Positions 1 through 8,401 of a DNA stretch of 64,000 nucleotides are shown here, one piece after another. Both the position numbers and the translations under genes were made by a program. The DNA comes from Chitinophagaceae bacterium (GTDB lineage Bacteria > Bacteroidota > Bacteroidia > Chitinophagales > Chitinophagaceae). Below the pieces are notes generated by a model that ran no database searches, was not told the DNA's origin, and saw only the letters and a list, made by a program, of their open reading frames with translations. Numbering within the stretch: the first letter of the stretch is position 1; each line of letters opens with the position of its first letter. The stretch covers positions 1 to 64,000 of the forward strand of contig JAIEMK010000038.1 of the NCBI GenBank assembly GCA_019752295.1, written 5' to 3'.

Positions 1-2
1 AA

Positions 3-2312
3 TATGAGTATGGCGAAGGTAGAACAAACGCATATTATTCATATGGCAACAGTGCAGATGGACCAAATACAAGCACCAATGCGGCTGCAGGACGGGCTTG
101 GGGGCCCAAATTTAATGGGCAATCATATTTTCAATTTGATCCTTCTACCCCTGATAATAAAGCCACACAACGAACACCTTGGGTTGCCTATCCAGATTAT
201 ATAAAGGGCTTTTTCCAAACTGGGATAACATTTTCAAACAGTGTTTCAGTAGAAGGTGGGTCTGAAAAAGGATCGGCACGTTTATCAGTGTCTCATCTAA
301 AGAATTCCTGGATTATTCCAAATACAGGCTATGAAAGATTAACAGCAACCTTATCAGTAAACCAAAAGATAACAGACAAGTTAAAAATCAATGGCAAAGT
401 AACTTATACGAATAAAAAAAGTGATAACCTTCCTTCTGCTGGTTATAATAACCAAACACTGATGTACTTTTTAATTATCGGAACTGCACCTAATATTGAT
501 CACAATTGGTTTAAGCCATATTGGATGCCAGGACTTGAGGGTATACAACAAAGAAACCCAATTTATAATGGACCAGATAATCCATATATCGACATGTATG
601 AAGATCTCAATAAATTAAATAAACATGGAGTAGTTGGAACCTTTTCCGCAAATTATGAGATCAGCAAAAAACTGGAGTTAATGGTACGTTCTGGTGTTGA
701 TATGTCGTTCGAATTTCGTTCGCAACAACGCCCATATAGTATAACAAAGTTTCCGCAGGGAAGTTATAGAGAGCAGAATATATTTAATTACGAAGTAAAT
801 ACTGACGCATTACTTACCTATAAAGACAATATTCAAAACAAAATAAAATATACTGTTTCAGTAGGTGCTAATGCACTGAAGCAGACATACGATTTTGCCG
901 GTATGTATGCCGACAAACTAGCTCAACCAGGTATTTACCAGATTTCAAATAGTTTAGACCAGGCAGTAGCTGATCCACTAAAAACAAAAAAAGTAATCAA
1001 CAGTATTTATGCAACTTCACAATGGTCGTATTTAGATAAATATTTTCTTGATTTAACCGGGCGAAATGACTGGAGTAGTTCACTACCTTATGGCAATAAT
1101 TCTTTCTTTTATCCCTCCATCAGCACAAGTTTTTTATTGAGCGATATTTTTACTTTACCAACCCAAATAACTTTTGCAAAAATGAGGTTGTCTTTGGCGC
1201 AGGTAGGTAATGATACAAGACCTTATCAGACATCAAAATATTATGACAGAATATATGGCAACAATTTTACCAATTCATCAACTTTATATAATCCAAGCTT
1301 AAAGCCTGAAAACATTACAAGCTACGAAGCGGGCTTAGACCTAAGGCTTTTCAAGAGTCGCTTGTCTCTCGACATCGCTACTTATCAAAATAGTAACCGC
1401 AATCAGATTATTGCAATTCCGTTAGATCCTACATCAGGCTATTCATCTGCATTGATCAATGCAGGTTTAATTGAAAGCAGGGGTATAGAAGTACAATTAA
1501 AAGGAGTGCCTGTAGCGAAAAAGAATTTTAAATGGACCACTACAATCAACTGGAGTCGCAACAGAAGTTATGTGAAAGAATTAAGTAATGGTGTAACAAG
1601 TCAGGTGATTTATAGTCACGAAAACAATGTAAGTATAGAAGCCAGAGTTGGAGGAAGAATGGGAGATATGTACGGCAGAGGATTTCAACGTACAACAGAC
1701 GGGCAAATTATTTATAATTCAACCGGACTTCCAACCACATTGGATGCGACCTCAAAAGTTTGGGGTAATGCCTTTGCTGATTGGAAAGCAGGTTTAATGA
1801 ATGAGTTTATATTCAACAATTTTAGGGTAAGTATTTTATTCGATTACCAGCACGGGGGGAGCATGTATTCGCAAACTAATCACAAATCTAATACGCTTGG
1901 TAAAACCAAAATAACACTACCTGGTCGCGATAATGGTATTGTAGGTGAAGGTGTTGTTTTGGATCCCACAAGCGGTAAATATGTAACTAATAAAGTAAAC
2001 GTTTCTGCCAGTTCTTATTACGAAACCATTTACGCAATAAGTAATGCAGAAATGAATATTTATGATGCAACCTATTTGAAACTGAGAGAGGCAAGGGTAG
2101 AGTTTAGATTGCCTCAAAACATGCTAAACAAAATAGGCATCAAAGAAACCAGCATCGCAGTATACGGAAGGGATCTGTTTAATATTACTAAATTCCCGGG
2201 ATTCGATCCGGAAGGTGGTAATTTAAATAGCGGCACCATTACACCCGGAGTTGAATTAATGCAGTTTCCTTCAACAAGAACTATGGGCATGAATCTCACT
2301 TTTAAATTCTAA
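3..2312 (+). CDS. SusC/RagA-family TonB-dependent outer membrane transporter (3' part)
   Basis: The reading frame is open from base 3, so the N-terminus (signal peptide, carboxypeptidase-like domain, plug) lies left of the window. About 769 residues remain: the beta-barrel, with alternating aromatic and polar strands and a typical SusC C-terminal end (a conserved YGRDLFN segment, then a final strand ending in TFKF). The SusD partner follows after 20 bases, the standard arrangement of a SusC/SusD importer that pulls nutrients through the outer membrane with TonB energy. The third gene is a secreted phosphoesterase rather than a glycan hydrolase, so the cargo may be an organophosphorus compound; that is inference. 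The in-frame ATG at 288 is internal, not the start. Confidence 0.93.
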   Translation, partial: YEYGEGRTNAYYSYGNSADGPNTSTNAAAGRAWGPKFNGQSYFQFDPSTPDNKATQRTPWVAYPDYIKGFFQTGITFSNSVSVEGGSEKGSARLSVSHLKNSWIIPNTGYERLTATLSVNQKITDKLKINGKVTYTNKKSDNLPSAGYNNQTLMYFLIIGTAPNIDHNWFKPYWMPGLEGIQQRNPIYNGPDNPYIDMYEDLNKLNKHGVVGTFSANYEISKKLELMVRSGVDMSFEFRSQQRPYSITKFPQGSYREQNIFNYEVNTDALLTYKDNIQNKIKYTVSVGANALKQTYDFAGMYADKLAQPGIYQISNSLDQAVADPLKTKKVINSIYATSQWSYLDKYFLDLTGRNDWSSSLPYGNNSFFYPSISTSFLLSDIFTLPTQITFAKMRLSLAQVGNDTRPYQTSKYYDRIYGNNFTNSSTLYNPSLKPENITSYEAGLDLRLFKSRLSLDIATYQNSNRNQIIAIPLDPTSGYSSALINAGLIESRGIEVQLKGVPVAKKNFKWTTTINWSRNRSYVKELSNGVTSQVIYSHENNVSIEARVGGRMGDMYGRGFQRTTDGQIIYNSTGLPTTLDATSKVWGNAFADWKAGLMNEFIFNNFRVSILFDYQHGGSMYSQTNHKSNTLGKTKITLPGRDNGIVGEGVVLDPTSGKYVTNKVNVSASSYYETIYAISNAEMNIYDATYLKLREARVEFRLPQNMLNKIGIKETSIAVYGRDLFNITKFPGFDPEGGNLNSGTITPGVELMQFPSTRTMGMNLTFKF

Positions 2313-2332
2313 ATCACTTAATAGTAACATCA

Positions 2333-3817
2333 ATGAAAACATATAAATTACTATATCTACAAATTGCAATATTGAGTTGCCTTTTTGTTTCTTGTACAAA
2401 AAATTTTGAGGAGTTGAATACCGATCCGAACCGCCCAAAAAGTGTAACGCCGGGAGTTATGTTGTCGCAAATGCAATATCGGATTGTAAACAGTAGTATT
2501 GGCAGTGCCAGAAGCTTTACACATGAATTGATGCAGGTCGACGCACCGAGAAGCAGCAATAGTGGCGGCGTTCACAGGTATTACATTACTGCAGGAACTG
2601 GGGTATGGAATAGTTTCTACACATACCTGACGGATATTGAAGGCATCATTGCACTATCTGATAAACTGGGAGAAAAAAATTATAAAGCGATTGCATTGGT
2701 GTACAAAAGCTGGGCATACTCTATATTAACAGATTTATACGGCGATATTCCATACTCTGAGGCAATAAAAGCCGAGTCGGGAAACTTTCAACCAAAATTC
2801 GATTCTCAAAAAGAAATTTATACAAAAATATTGAGCGATTTAACGCTCGCTAATGACCTGTTTGACGACACAAAAGCGTTATCCTATGGAGGCGATTATG
2901 TTTATCCTTCCAATTCACTTGCAGGAAGTAAAAATATTGGCATTCAAAGATGGAAAAAATTTTGCAACACTTTACGACTAAGACTTTTGTTACGCTTATC
3001 AAAACGTCAGGGAGAAATAGATGTAAATAGCCAAATCAATACAATTCTTTCCGACGCTGTAAAATATCCCGTTTTTACAAGTAATGCAGATGATGGTATT
3101 TTTAGATACCCCAATGTAAACCCATATTACAATCCAAATTATACAGCGAGGCAGTTGGACTGGAGAAATGAGAATTATTATACCAAGTTCTTCCTCAATA
3201 AAATGAATGCAGACAACGACCCTCGTCGCACAGTTTGGGCATTGCCGATTACGGTAGGCGGTGTATCCGTTTATCGTGGAATCGAAAGTGGTTACCCTAC
3301 AACCAGTTCCTATGTTGTTGGACAAAACTCAAGTTATACTGATGATCTTAAAACATCTTCTTATCTGGGAGTAATGATTACATATGCAGAGGAAGAATTT
3401 ATTAAAGCCGAATTAGCATTAAATGGATTTAATACCGGGAAAACGCCCAAAACACATTACGAAAATGGTATTGCTGCTTCTATGACACAATGGGGTGTTG
3501 TGATGCCTGCAAATTATCTTACACAATCTGGTGTTATTTTCAATGCTGCTGGCACCAACGATGATCAATTACAACAAATTATTCTTCAAAAATACTATGC
3601 TTATTTTTTTGTAGATTTTCAGGCATGGTTCGAAAAGAGAAGAACCGGGTACCCGATATTACCAAGGGGAGCAGGCATTCCTGTAGAGAATACTTTCCCC
3701 AACAGAATACCCTATCCAACCTATTTACAATCTTTGAATCCCGACAATTATAATAAAGCTGTAGCTGCTATTGGGGGAAAAGATGATAGCAATACAAAAG
3801 TTTGGTGGGGTAAGTAA
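2333..3817 (+). CDS. SusD/RagB-family nutrient-binding outer membrane lipoprotein
   Basis: The 494-residue protein starts with a lipoprotein signal and lipobox (LFVSC, Cys21), followed by FEELNTDPNRPKSV, the usual start of the SusD-like_2 group. It would be surface-exposed, capping the SusC barrel and binding ligand. Helical TPR-like stretches fill the first half. It lies 20 bases after SusC and 35 bases before the phosphoesterase, so the three are probably one operon. The ligand cannot be read from sequence. Confidence 0.92.
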   Translation: MKTYKLLYLQIAILSCLFVSCTKNFEELNTDPNRPKSVTPGVMLSQMQYRIVNSSIGSARSFTHELMQVDAPRSSNSGGVHRYYITAGTGVWNSFYTYLTDIEGIIALSDKLGEKNYKAIALVYKSWAYSILTDLYGDIPYSEAIKAESGNFQPKFDSQKEIYTKILSDLTLANDLFDDTKALSYGGDYVYPSNSLAGSKNIGIQRWKKFCNTLRLRLLLRLSKRQGEIDVNSQINTILSDAVKYPVFTSNADDGIFRYPNVNPYYNPNYTARQLDWRNENYYTKFFLNKMNADNDPRRTVWALPITVGGVSVYRGIESGYPTTSSYVVGQNSSYTDDLKTSSYLGVMITYAEEEFIKAELALNGFNTGKTPKTHYENGIAASMTQWGVVMPANYLTQSGVIFNAAGTNDDQLQQIILQKYYAYFFVDFQAWFEKRRTGYPILPRGAGIPVENTFPNRIPYPTYLQSLNPDNYNKAVAAIGGKDDSNTKVWWGK

Positions 3818-3852
3818 TGCCAGAAAATAAATCATTCATTTAAATAATAGCA

Positions 3853-6276
3853 ATGAAAAAGTTCTTCTGCCTTTTGATTTTTATTAACTTTTCAACTTGG
3901 GTAATAGCCCAGGATAATAATATTAAGGCTTTGCTGGAAAAAAAGAAAGTGTTATTGCCCAATGGCTGGACACTAACTCCGGCGGGCCGAAGCCTCGAAG
4001 CAGGAGACCTTCCTTTAAATATGGCAATATCATCTTCAAAAAAAATGATCGCCGTAACCAATAACGGGCAAAGTTTACAAAGTATTCAGTTGATTGATGC
4101 AGTAAATGAAAGATTATTGGATAAGATTGAAATTCCAAAATCGTTTTACGGACTAAAGTTCAGCAGCGATGATAAATATTTGTACGCGGCGGGAGGAAAT
4201 GATAATTGGATATTGAAATATGCTGTAACAAACAATAAACTAGTATTAAATGATAGCATTATTTTAGGAAAAAAATGGCCTGAAAAAATATCACCCGTTG
4301 GTATTGAGGTTGATGATGTGAGGAACATTCTTTATACAGTTACAAAAGAAAATAATTCTCTTTATGTAATTGATTTGAAAACAAAAAAAATAATTAATAA
4401 ACTGCCCCTCGGCAATGAGGCTTACAAATGCATCCTTTCGCCTGATAAAAATGAACTGTTCATTTCTTTGTGGGGCGGAAAAAAAGTGGTGATTTTCAAT
4501 ACGATTAATGCTAGTATTTCAGATTCTATTAATGTTAGCTTTAATCCAAACGAAATAATTCTTACTAAAAACGGGCAGTATCTTTTTGTTGCTAACGCAG
4601 GCGATAACAGTGTTTCAATTATTAACACAAAAACAAAAAAAACAATTGAAGTTTTGGATGCGGCGCTTTATCCCGGATCGCCTGTGGGTTCTGTTACCAA
4701 CGGGCTAGCTCTTTCTGAAGACGAAAAAACTTTATACATCGCCAATGCAGATAATAATGCCCTGTCGGTTTTCAATGTCAGCAATCCTGGCAAAAGTTTG
4801 TCAAAAGGTTTTATTCCTGTGGGATGGTATCCTACAAACGTGAAAGTGATAGGAAAGAAAATTTTCGTAACTAACGGAAAGGGGTTTAGCTCATTTGCAA
4901 ATCCTCAGGGACCTCAACCTGTAAATAAAGAAGTAACATCTGGAACGCATATAGGTGAATCAAAAGAAAACACAAGGCTTCAATACATTGGTAGCTTAAT
5001 GAAGGGAACTATTAGCATTGTTAATGAACCCGATCAGTATGCTTTAGCTATCTACTCTCAGTATGTTTATAAAAATACTCCTTACAAAAAACAAAACGAA
5101 TTGAGTACAGAAGGAGAATCTGGTAACCCAATACCTATGAAGGTAGGAGGGGGCTCGCCAATTAAATATGTGTTTTATATACTGAAAGAAAACAGAACTT
5201 ATGATCAGGTTTTTGGAGATATCAGAGAAGGAAATGGTGATACTTCGCTTTGTTTATTTGGAGAAAAATATACACCGAATCAACATAAACTTGCAAAAGA
5301 ATATGTTTTGCTCGATAACTTCTTTGTAGATGCAGAGGTAAGCGCAGACGGGCATAACTGGAGTATGGGGGCACACGCGAATGATTATCTTGAGAAAACA
5401 TGGCCAACCAGTTACGGAAAAAGAGGTGGTGCAACCGAAGGAATGGGAAGAAGGCAAATTGCCAATGATAAAGATGGTTTTATTTGGGATTTCTGTAAAA
5501 AAGCAAATGTTAGTTATCGTACCTATGGAGTATTTCAGGATAATGAGAAAGCCAATATTCCCGCTTTAAGAGGACAGGAATGCAGTTATTTTTCAACTTT
5601 TTATTTAAATCAAATCAGGGACACTACTCGTTTTCAGCAGTGGAAAAAAGATTTCGATTCTCTTGTTGCCATTCAAGCTGTTCCACATTTTAATTCGGTT
5701 CGCTTTGGTGCTGATCATACACAGGGTTTGGCTGTTGGAAAACCTTCTCCATTTGCTTGTGTTGCAGATAATGACTTAGCAGTTGGGCTATTTGTAGAAC
5801 ACCTGAGTAAAAGCCCCATTTGGAATGAGAGTGCAGTATTTATTTTAGAAGACGATGCTCAAAATGGCCCCGACCATGTAGATGCACATCGCTCTAATGC
5901 ACTTGTGATCAGTCCGTATACAAAAAGAAAATTTGTAGATCATACAATGTATTCTACATCGGGTATGCTAAGAACAATGGAATTAATACTTGCCCTTCCG
6001 CCAATGAGTCAATATGATGCGGCAGCAACGCCAATGTGGCGAAGCTTTACAGCAAAACCAGATTTTTCAAAATATTCAGTTGTTCCATCTAATATTGATT
6101 TGAATGAAACAAATAAAAACAAATCGATAAGTGCTATAAAATCTGAGCAATTAGATTTTACAGAAGCGGATAAAATAAACGATCATTTGTTTAATGAAAT
6201 ACTCTGGAAAGGTATAAAAGGAGAAACGGCACAACTACCGGCACCACGAAGAAGCGCATTTGTAAGAGTAAAGTAA
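3853..6276 (+). CDS. Secreted bifunctional YncE-like beta-propeller / phosphoesterase protein (copy 1)
   Basis: The protein has 807 residues with an N-terminal signal peptide ending near WVIAQD. Residues about 40-350 form a YncE-type propeller with repeated blades (e.g. YLFVANAGDNSVSIINT). From about residue 430 a phosphoesterase domain of the PF04185/alkaline-phosphatase superfamily type begins: ENRTYDQ at about 446-452, FVDAEVSADGHNW, an EDD metal-site motif near 666-668 with PDHVDAHR after it, and a late STSGMLRTMELIL segment. Family members hydrolyse phosphate mono- or diesters in the periplasm or outside the cell; the substrate here is unknown. It is the third gene of a SusC/SusD operon. 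A close paralogue lies at 41534-43960, also beside a TonB receptor. Confidence 0.88.
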   Translation: MKKFFCLLIFINFSTWVIAQDNNIKALLEKKKVLLPNGWTLTPAGRSLEAGDLPLNMAISSSKKMIAVTNNGQSLQSIQLIDAVNERLLDKIEIPKSFYGLKFSSDDKYLYAAGGNDNWILKYAVTNNKLVLNDSIILGKKWPEKISPVGIEVDDVRNILYTVTKENNSLYVIDLKTKKIINKLPLGNEAYKCILSPDKNELFISLWGGKKVVIFNTINASISDSINVSFNPNEIILTKNGQYLFVANAGDNSVSIINTKTKKTIEVLDAALYPGSPVGSVTNGLALSEDEKTLYIANADNNALSVFNVSNPGKSLSKGFIPVGWYPTNVKVIGKKIFVTNGKGFSSFANPQGPQPVNKEVTSGTHIGESKENTRLQYIGSLMKGTISIVNEPDQYALAIYSQYVYKNTPYKKQNELSTEGESGNPIPMKVGGGSPIKYVFYILKENRTYDQVFGDIREGNGDTSLCLFGEKYTPNQHKLAKEYVLLDNFFVDAEVSADGHNWSMGAHANDYLEKTWPTSYGKRGGATEGMGRRQIANDKDGFIWDFCKKANVSYRTYGVFQDNEKANIPALRGQECSYFSTFYLNQIRDTTRFQQWKKDFDSLVAIQAVPHFNSVRFGADHTQGLAVGKPSPFACVADNDLAVGLFVEHLSKSPIWNESAVFILEDDAQNGPDHVDAHRSNALVISPYTKRKFVDHTMYSTSGMLRTMELILALPPMSQYDAAATPMWRSFTAKPDFSKYSVVPSNIDLNETNKNKSISAIKSEQLDFTEADKINDHLFNEILWKGIKGETAQLPAPRRSAFVRVK

Positions 6277-6298
6277 GTTGATATATTGGTATTTTAGT

Positions 6299-6349
6299 AG
6301 TTCGGTATTTTATACGAACTATTGCAAAGTTCGTATAAAATACCGAACT
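6299..6349. repeat. Perfect 22-bp inverted repeat, strong hairpin
   Basis: The arm at 6299-6320 is exactly complementary to 6328-6349, with a 7-base loop (attgcaa). It sits 22 bases after the phosphoesterase stop codon. No U-tract follows on the + strand, so it is not a textbook terminator. It could be an mRNA-stabilising hairpin, a processing site or a protein-binding palindrome. Confidence 0.8.
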
Positions 6350-6387
6350 GTAAATCTGCTAATATTTATCTGAGACTTCTAAAAAAT

Positions 6388-6421
6388 AAAACCCTTATAA
6401 ATCAAAATTTATAAGGGTTTT
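6388..6421. terminator. Bidirectional intrinsic terminator
   Basis: A 15-bp perfect stem (6388-6402 with 6407-6421) has a CAAA loop, a GGG/CCC core and A/T tracts on both flanks. It separates the SusCD-phosphoesterase operon (+) from tRNA-Leu (-) and can serve both. Confidence 0.82.
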
Positions 6422-6434
6422 ATAACTGTGAATG

Positions 6435-6518
6435 TGCCCAGAACAGGAATCGAACCTGCACTACCTTGCGATAACCAGATTTTGAGTCTAGCGCGTCTAC
6501 CAATTCCGCCATCTGGGC
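6435..6518 (-). tRNA. tRNA-Leu (anticodon CAA)
   Basis: The reverse complement folds as a class II tRNA: acceptor GCCCAGA/TCTGGGC, D-loop with GGTAGA, anticodon loop CTCAAAA giving CAA (reads UUG), a long variable arm, and a T-loop containing GTTCGATTC. The 3' CCA is not encoded. Confidence 0.95.
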
Positions 6519-6618
6519 TTTTCAGCTCAAAGCATGAATGCAATTTGCTAAGACAAGGTATTAAGCGTGGCCTCTGCCATCACTTCCGCTTTCAACGGGC
6601 TGCAATATTACGGCAACA

Positions 6619-7116
6619 TTATAACTCAACCAAAATCCTGTCTAAATATTTTTTTCGGTAATGATATTCTTTTACTTGCAGCAGCTCTTTTTCGGAAGTA
6701 ATACCTTCCTGATAATTTGTAATAATTGCTTCAATAGGTTCATATATTTCGTTTTGAAGGGTTTCTATTGCTTTTTTGATTTTCAACTTGGTTTCTGCAT
6801 CACCAGCTTCCATCAACTGCTCATTTAAGTCCATTACTTCCATCAGAAAGTCTGGTGATAACTGATACTTTTCTTCCTCTTTCATCAAGCCTTTTTCTAA
6901 TAAAATGTATCTGATTAGCGCTTCCCGATCCTGCAAAACCAGATAAGCTTTATTGACCAGCGCTGAAAGCGATAATACGCTCTCTTTTTCTGTTGCAGTA
7001 GCTTGGTTGTGAAAATCAGGATGATATTTCCTGCTCAATTGATAAAACCTTTTTTTTACCAACGCCTGATCTGGTAGAAATGATGGAGGGATCTGAAACA
7101 GTTCAAAATAGTTCAT
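6619..7116 (-). CDS. hscB: Fe-S assembly co-chaperone HscB (DnaJ-type)
   Basis: The 165-residue protein has an N-terminal J domain with the HPD tripeptide (KYHPDFHNQ) that stimulates the HscA ATPase. A C-terminal three-helix IscU-binding domain follows (LMEVMDLNEQLMEAGD is the typical HscB C-domain start). Length matches the family. It presumably helps transfer Fe-S clusters from IscU. No hscA or isc gene is nearby, as is common in Bacteroidota. Confidence 0.93.
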   Translation of the reverse strand: MNYFELFQIPPSFLPDQALVKKRFYQLSRKYHPDFHNQATATEKESVLSLSALVNKAYLVLQDREALIRYILLEKGLMKEEEKYQLSPDFLMEVMDLNEQLMEAGDAETKLKIKKAIETLQNEIYEPIEAIITNYQEGITSEKELLQVKEYHYRKKYLDRILVEL

Positions 7117-7185
7117 TTGATAGAATCATTATTGCAGGTTTGCTAAGCAACTAAATCACCTAACTTGCAAAGCAAATCTAACACA

Positions 7186-8385
7186 ATGTTGGTCATAGGA
7201 CTTATTAGAGAGGGAAAAATTCCACCGGACAACAGGGTTGCTTTAATACCTGCACAATGCAAATGGCTGATTAGTCGGTTTGCCGACATCAAAATCAAAA
7301 TACAATCTTCCCCAAATCGTTGTTTCAGTGATGAGGAATATATTCGCGCGGGTTTCGAAATTACGGAAGACTTAAGCGATTGTGACTTATTACTGGGTAT
7401 TAAAGAAGTGCCTATTGCTCAGTTAATTCCTAATAAAAAATACATTTTCTTTTCGCATACTAAAAAGAAGCAGACCTATAATCAGGCATTGATGCACGCC
7501 ATGATGGATCGGAATATTACACTTATTGATTACGAATGTTTTGAGCACAAAGACGGTCAACGCATCATTGGCTTCGGCTTTTTTGCGGGAATCGTGGGGG
7601 CACATAACGGCATCATGACTTATGGCAACAGAACAGGAGCATACCATATCGGCAGAGTAGCTGCTGTAAAGGATTATAGAGAATTAATTCATACTTATTT
7701 TGGTTTAAAACTACCTCCTGTTAAGATTGTTGTTACGGGTAGTGGGAGGGTTGCACACGGAATTGTGGAGATCATGAATCTGATGGATGTGCAAGAAATT
7801 GAAAAAGAAGAATTTTTGGAAAGGGAATTTGAATACCCTGTTTATACGCATTTAAAAGGCCCTGATTTGTATGAACACAAACTCACGGGAAAATATTCAA
7901 GAACGGATTTTCACGAAAACCCCGACCAGTATAAATGCCTTTTCACGCCCTTTTTAGCGCATACTGATGTACTAATGAATGGCATTTACTGGGAACCCCG
8001 CATACCCGCTTTTTTTGCTATGAAAGATATGCGGTCTGAAGATTTTCGCATACAGGTAATCGCCGATATTACGGACGATAAAAACGGAAGCATTCCCTGC
8101 AATTTGGGGGATGCAACCATTGAGGACCCGATTTATGGGGTTGATAAATTAACCGGACAAAAAACTGCCCCTTATTTGGCCGGCAGTGTAGATATGATGG
8201 CAGTTGGAAATTTACCAAATGAATTACCAAGAGATGCAAGCAGGTTTTTTGGAGAACAGCTTATTAAATATATCCTAAATGATATTCGGGAGGGCGGTTC
8301 GGAAACCATTGATAAAGCCACCATTTTATTGAATGGTAAATTAACTGAGAACTTCAGTTACTTAAGCGACTACGCTAAGCATTAA
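7186..8385 (+). CDS. Stand-alone lysine-ketoglutarate reductase-like / AlaDH-PNT family dehydrogenase
   Basis: The 399 residues have an AlaDH/PNT N-terminal fold beginning IGLIREGKIPPDNRVALIP, a central Rossmann motif (VTGSGRVAHG), then IADITDDKNGSI and GSVDMMAVGNLPNELPRDAS. The last two segments resemble the LKR half of eukaryotic AASS, so the enzyme probably works on a lysine/saccharopine-like imine with NAD(P)H; alanine dehydrogenase is less likely. I chose ATG 7186 because the upstream TTG at 7165 adds residues unlike the family. No saccharopine-dehydrogenase half is present. Substrate unproven. Confidence 0.78.
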   Translation: MLVIGLIREGKIPPDNRVALIPAQCKWLISRFADIKIKIQSSPNRCFSDEEYIRAGFEITEDLSDCDLLLGIKEVPIAQLIPNKKYIFFSHTKKKQTYNQALMHAMMDRNITLIDYECFEHKDGQRIIGFGFFAGIVGAHNGIMTYGNRTGAYHIGRVAAVKDYRELIHTYFGLKLPPVKIVVTGSGRVAHGIVEIMNLMDVQEIEKEEFLEREFEYPVYTHLKGPDLYEHKLTGKYSRTDFHENPDQYKCLFTPFLAHTDVLMNGIYWEPRIPAFFAMKDMRSEDFRIQVIADITDDKNGSIPCNLGDATIEDPIYGVDKLTGQKTAPYLAGSVDMMAVGNLPNELPRDASRFFGEQLIKYILNDIREGGSETIDKATILLNGKLTENFSYLSDYAKH

Positions 8386-8401
8386 TTAAATTTCGTTAGA
8401 A

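Noticed and set aside
6428-6661. Open frame of 77 codons on + strand over tRNA-Leu
   Set aside because: It is antisense to the tRNA and runs into hscB; the NVPRTGIEPAL-type peptide is a well-known tRNA-antisense artefact.
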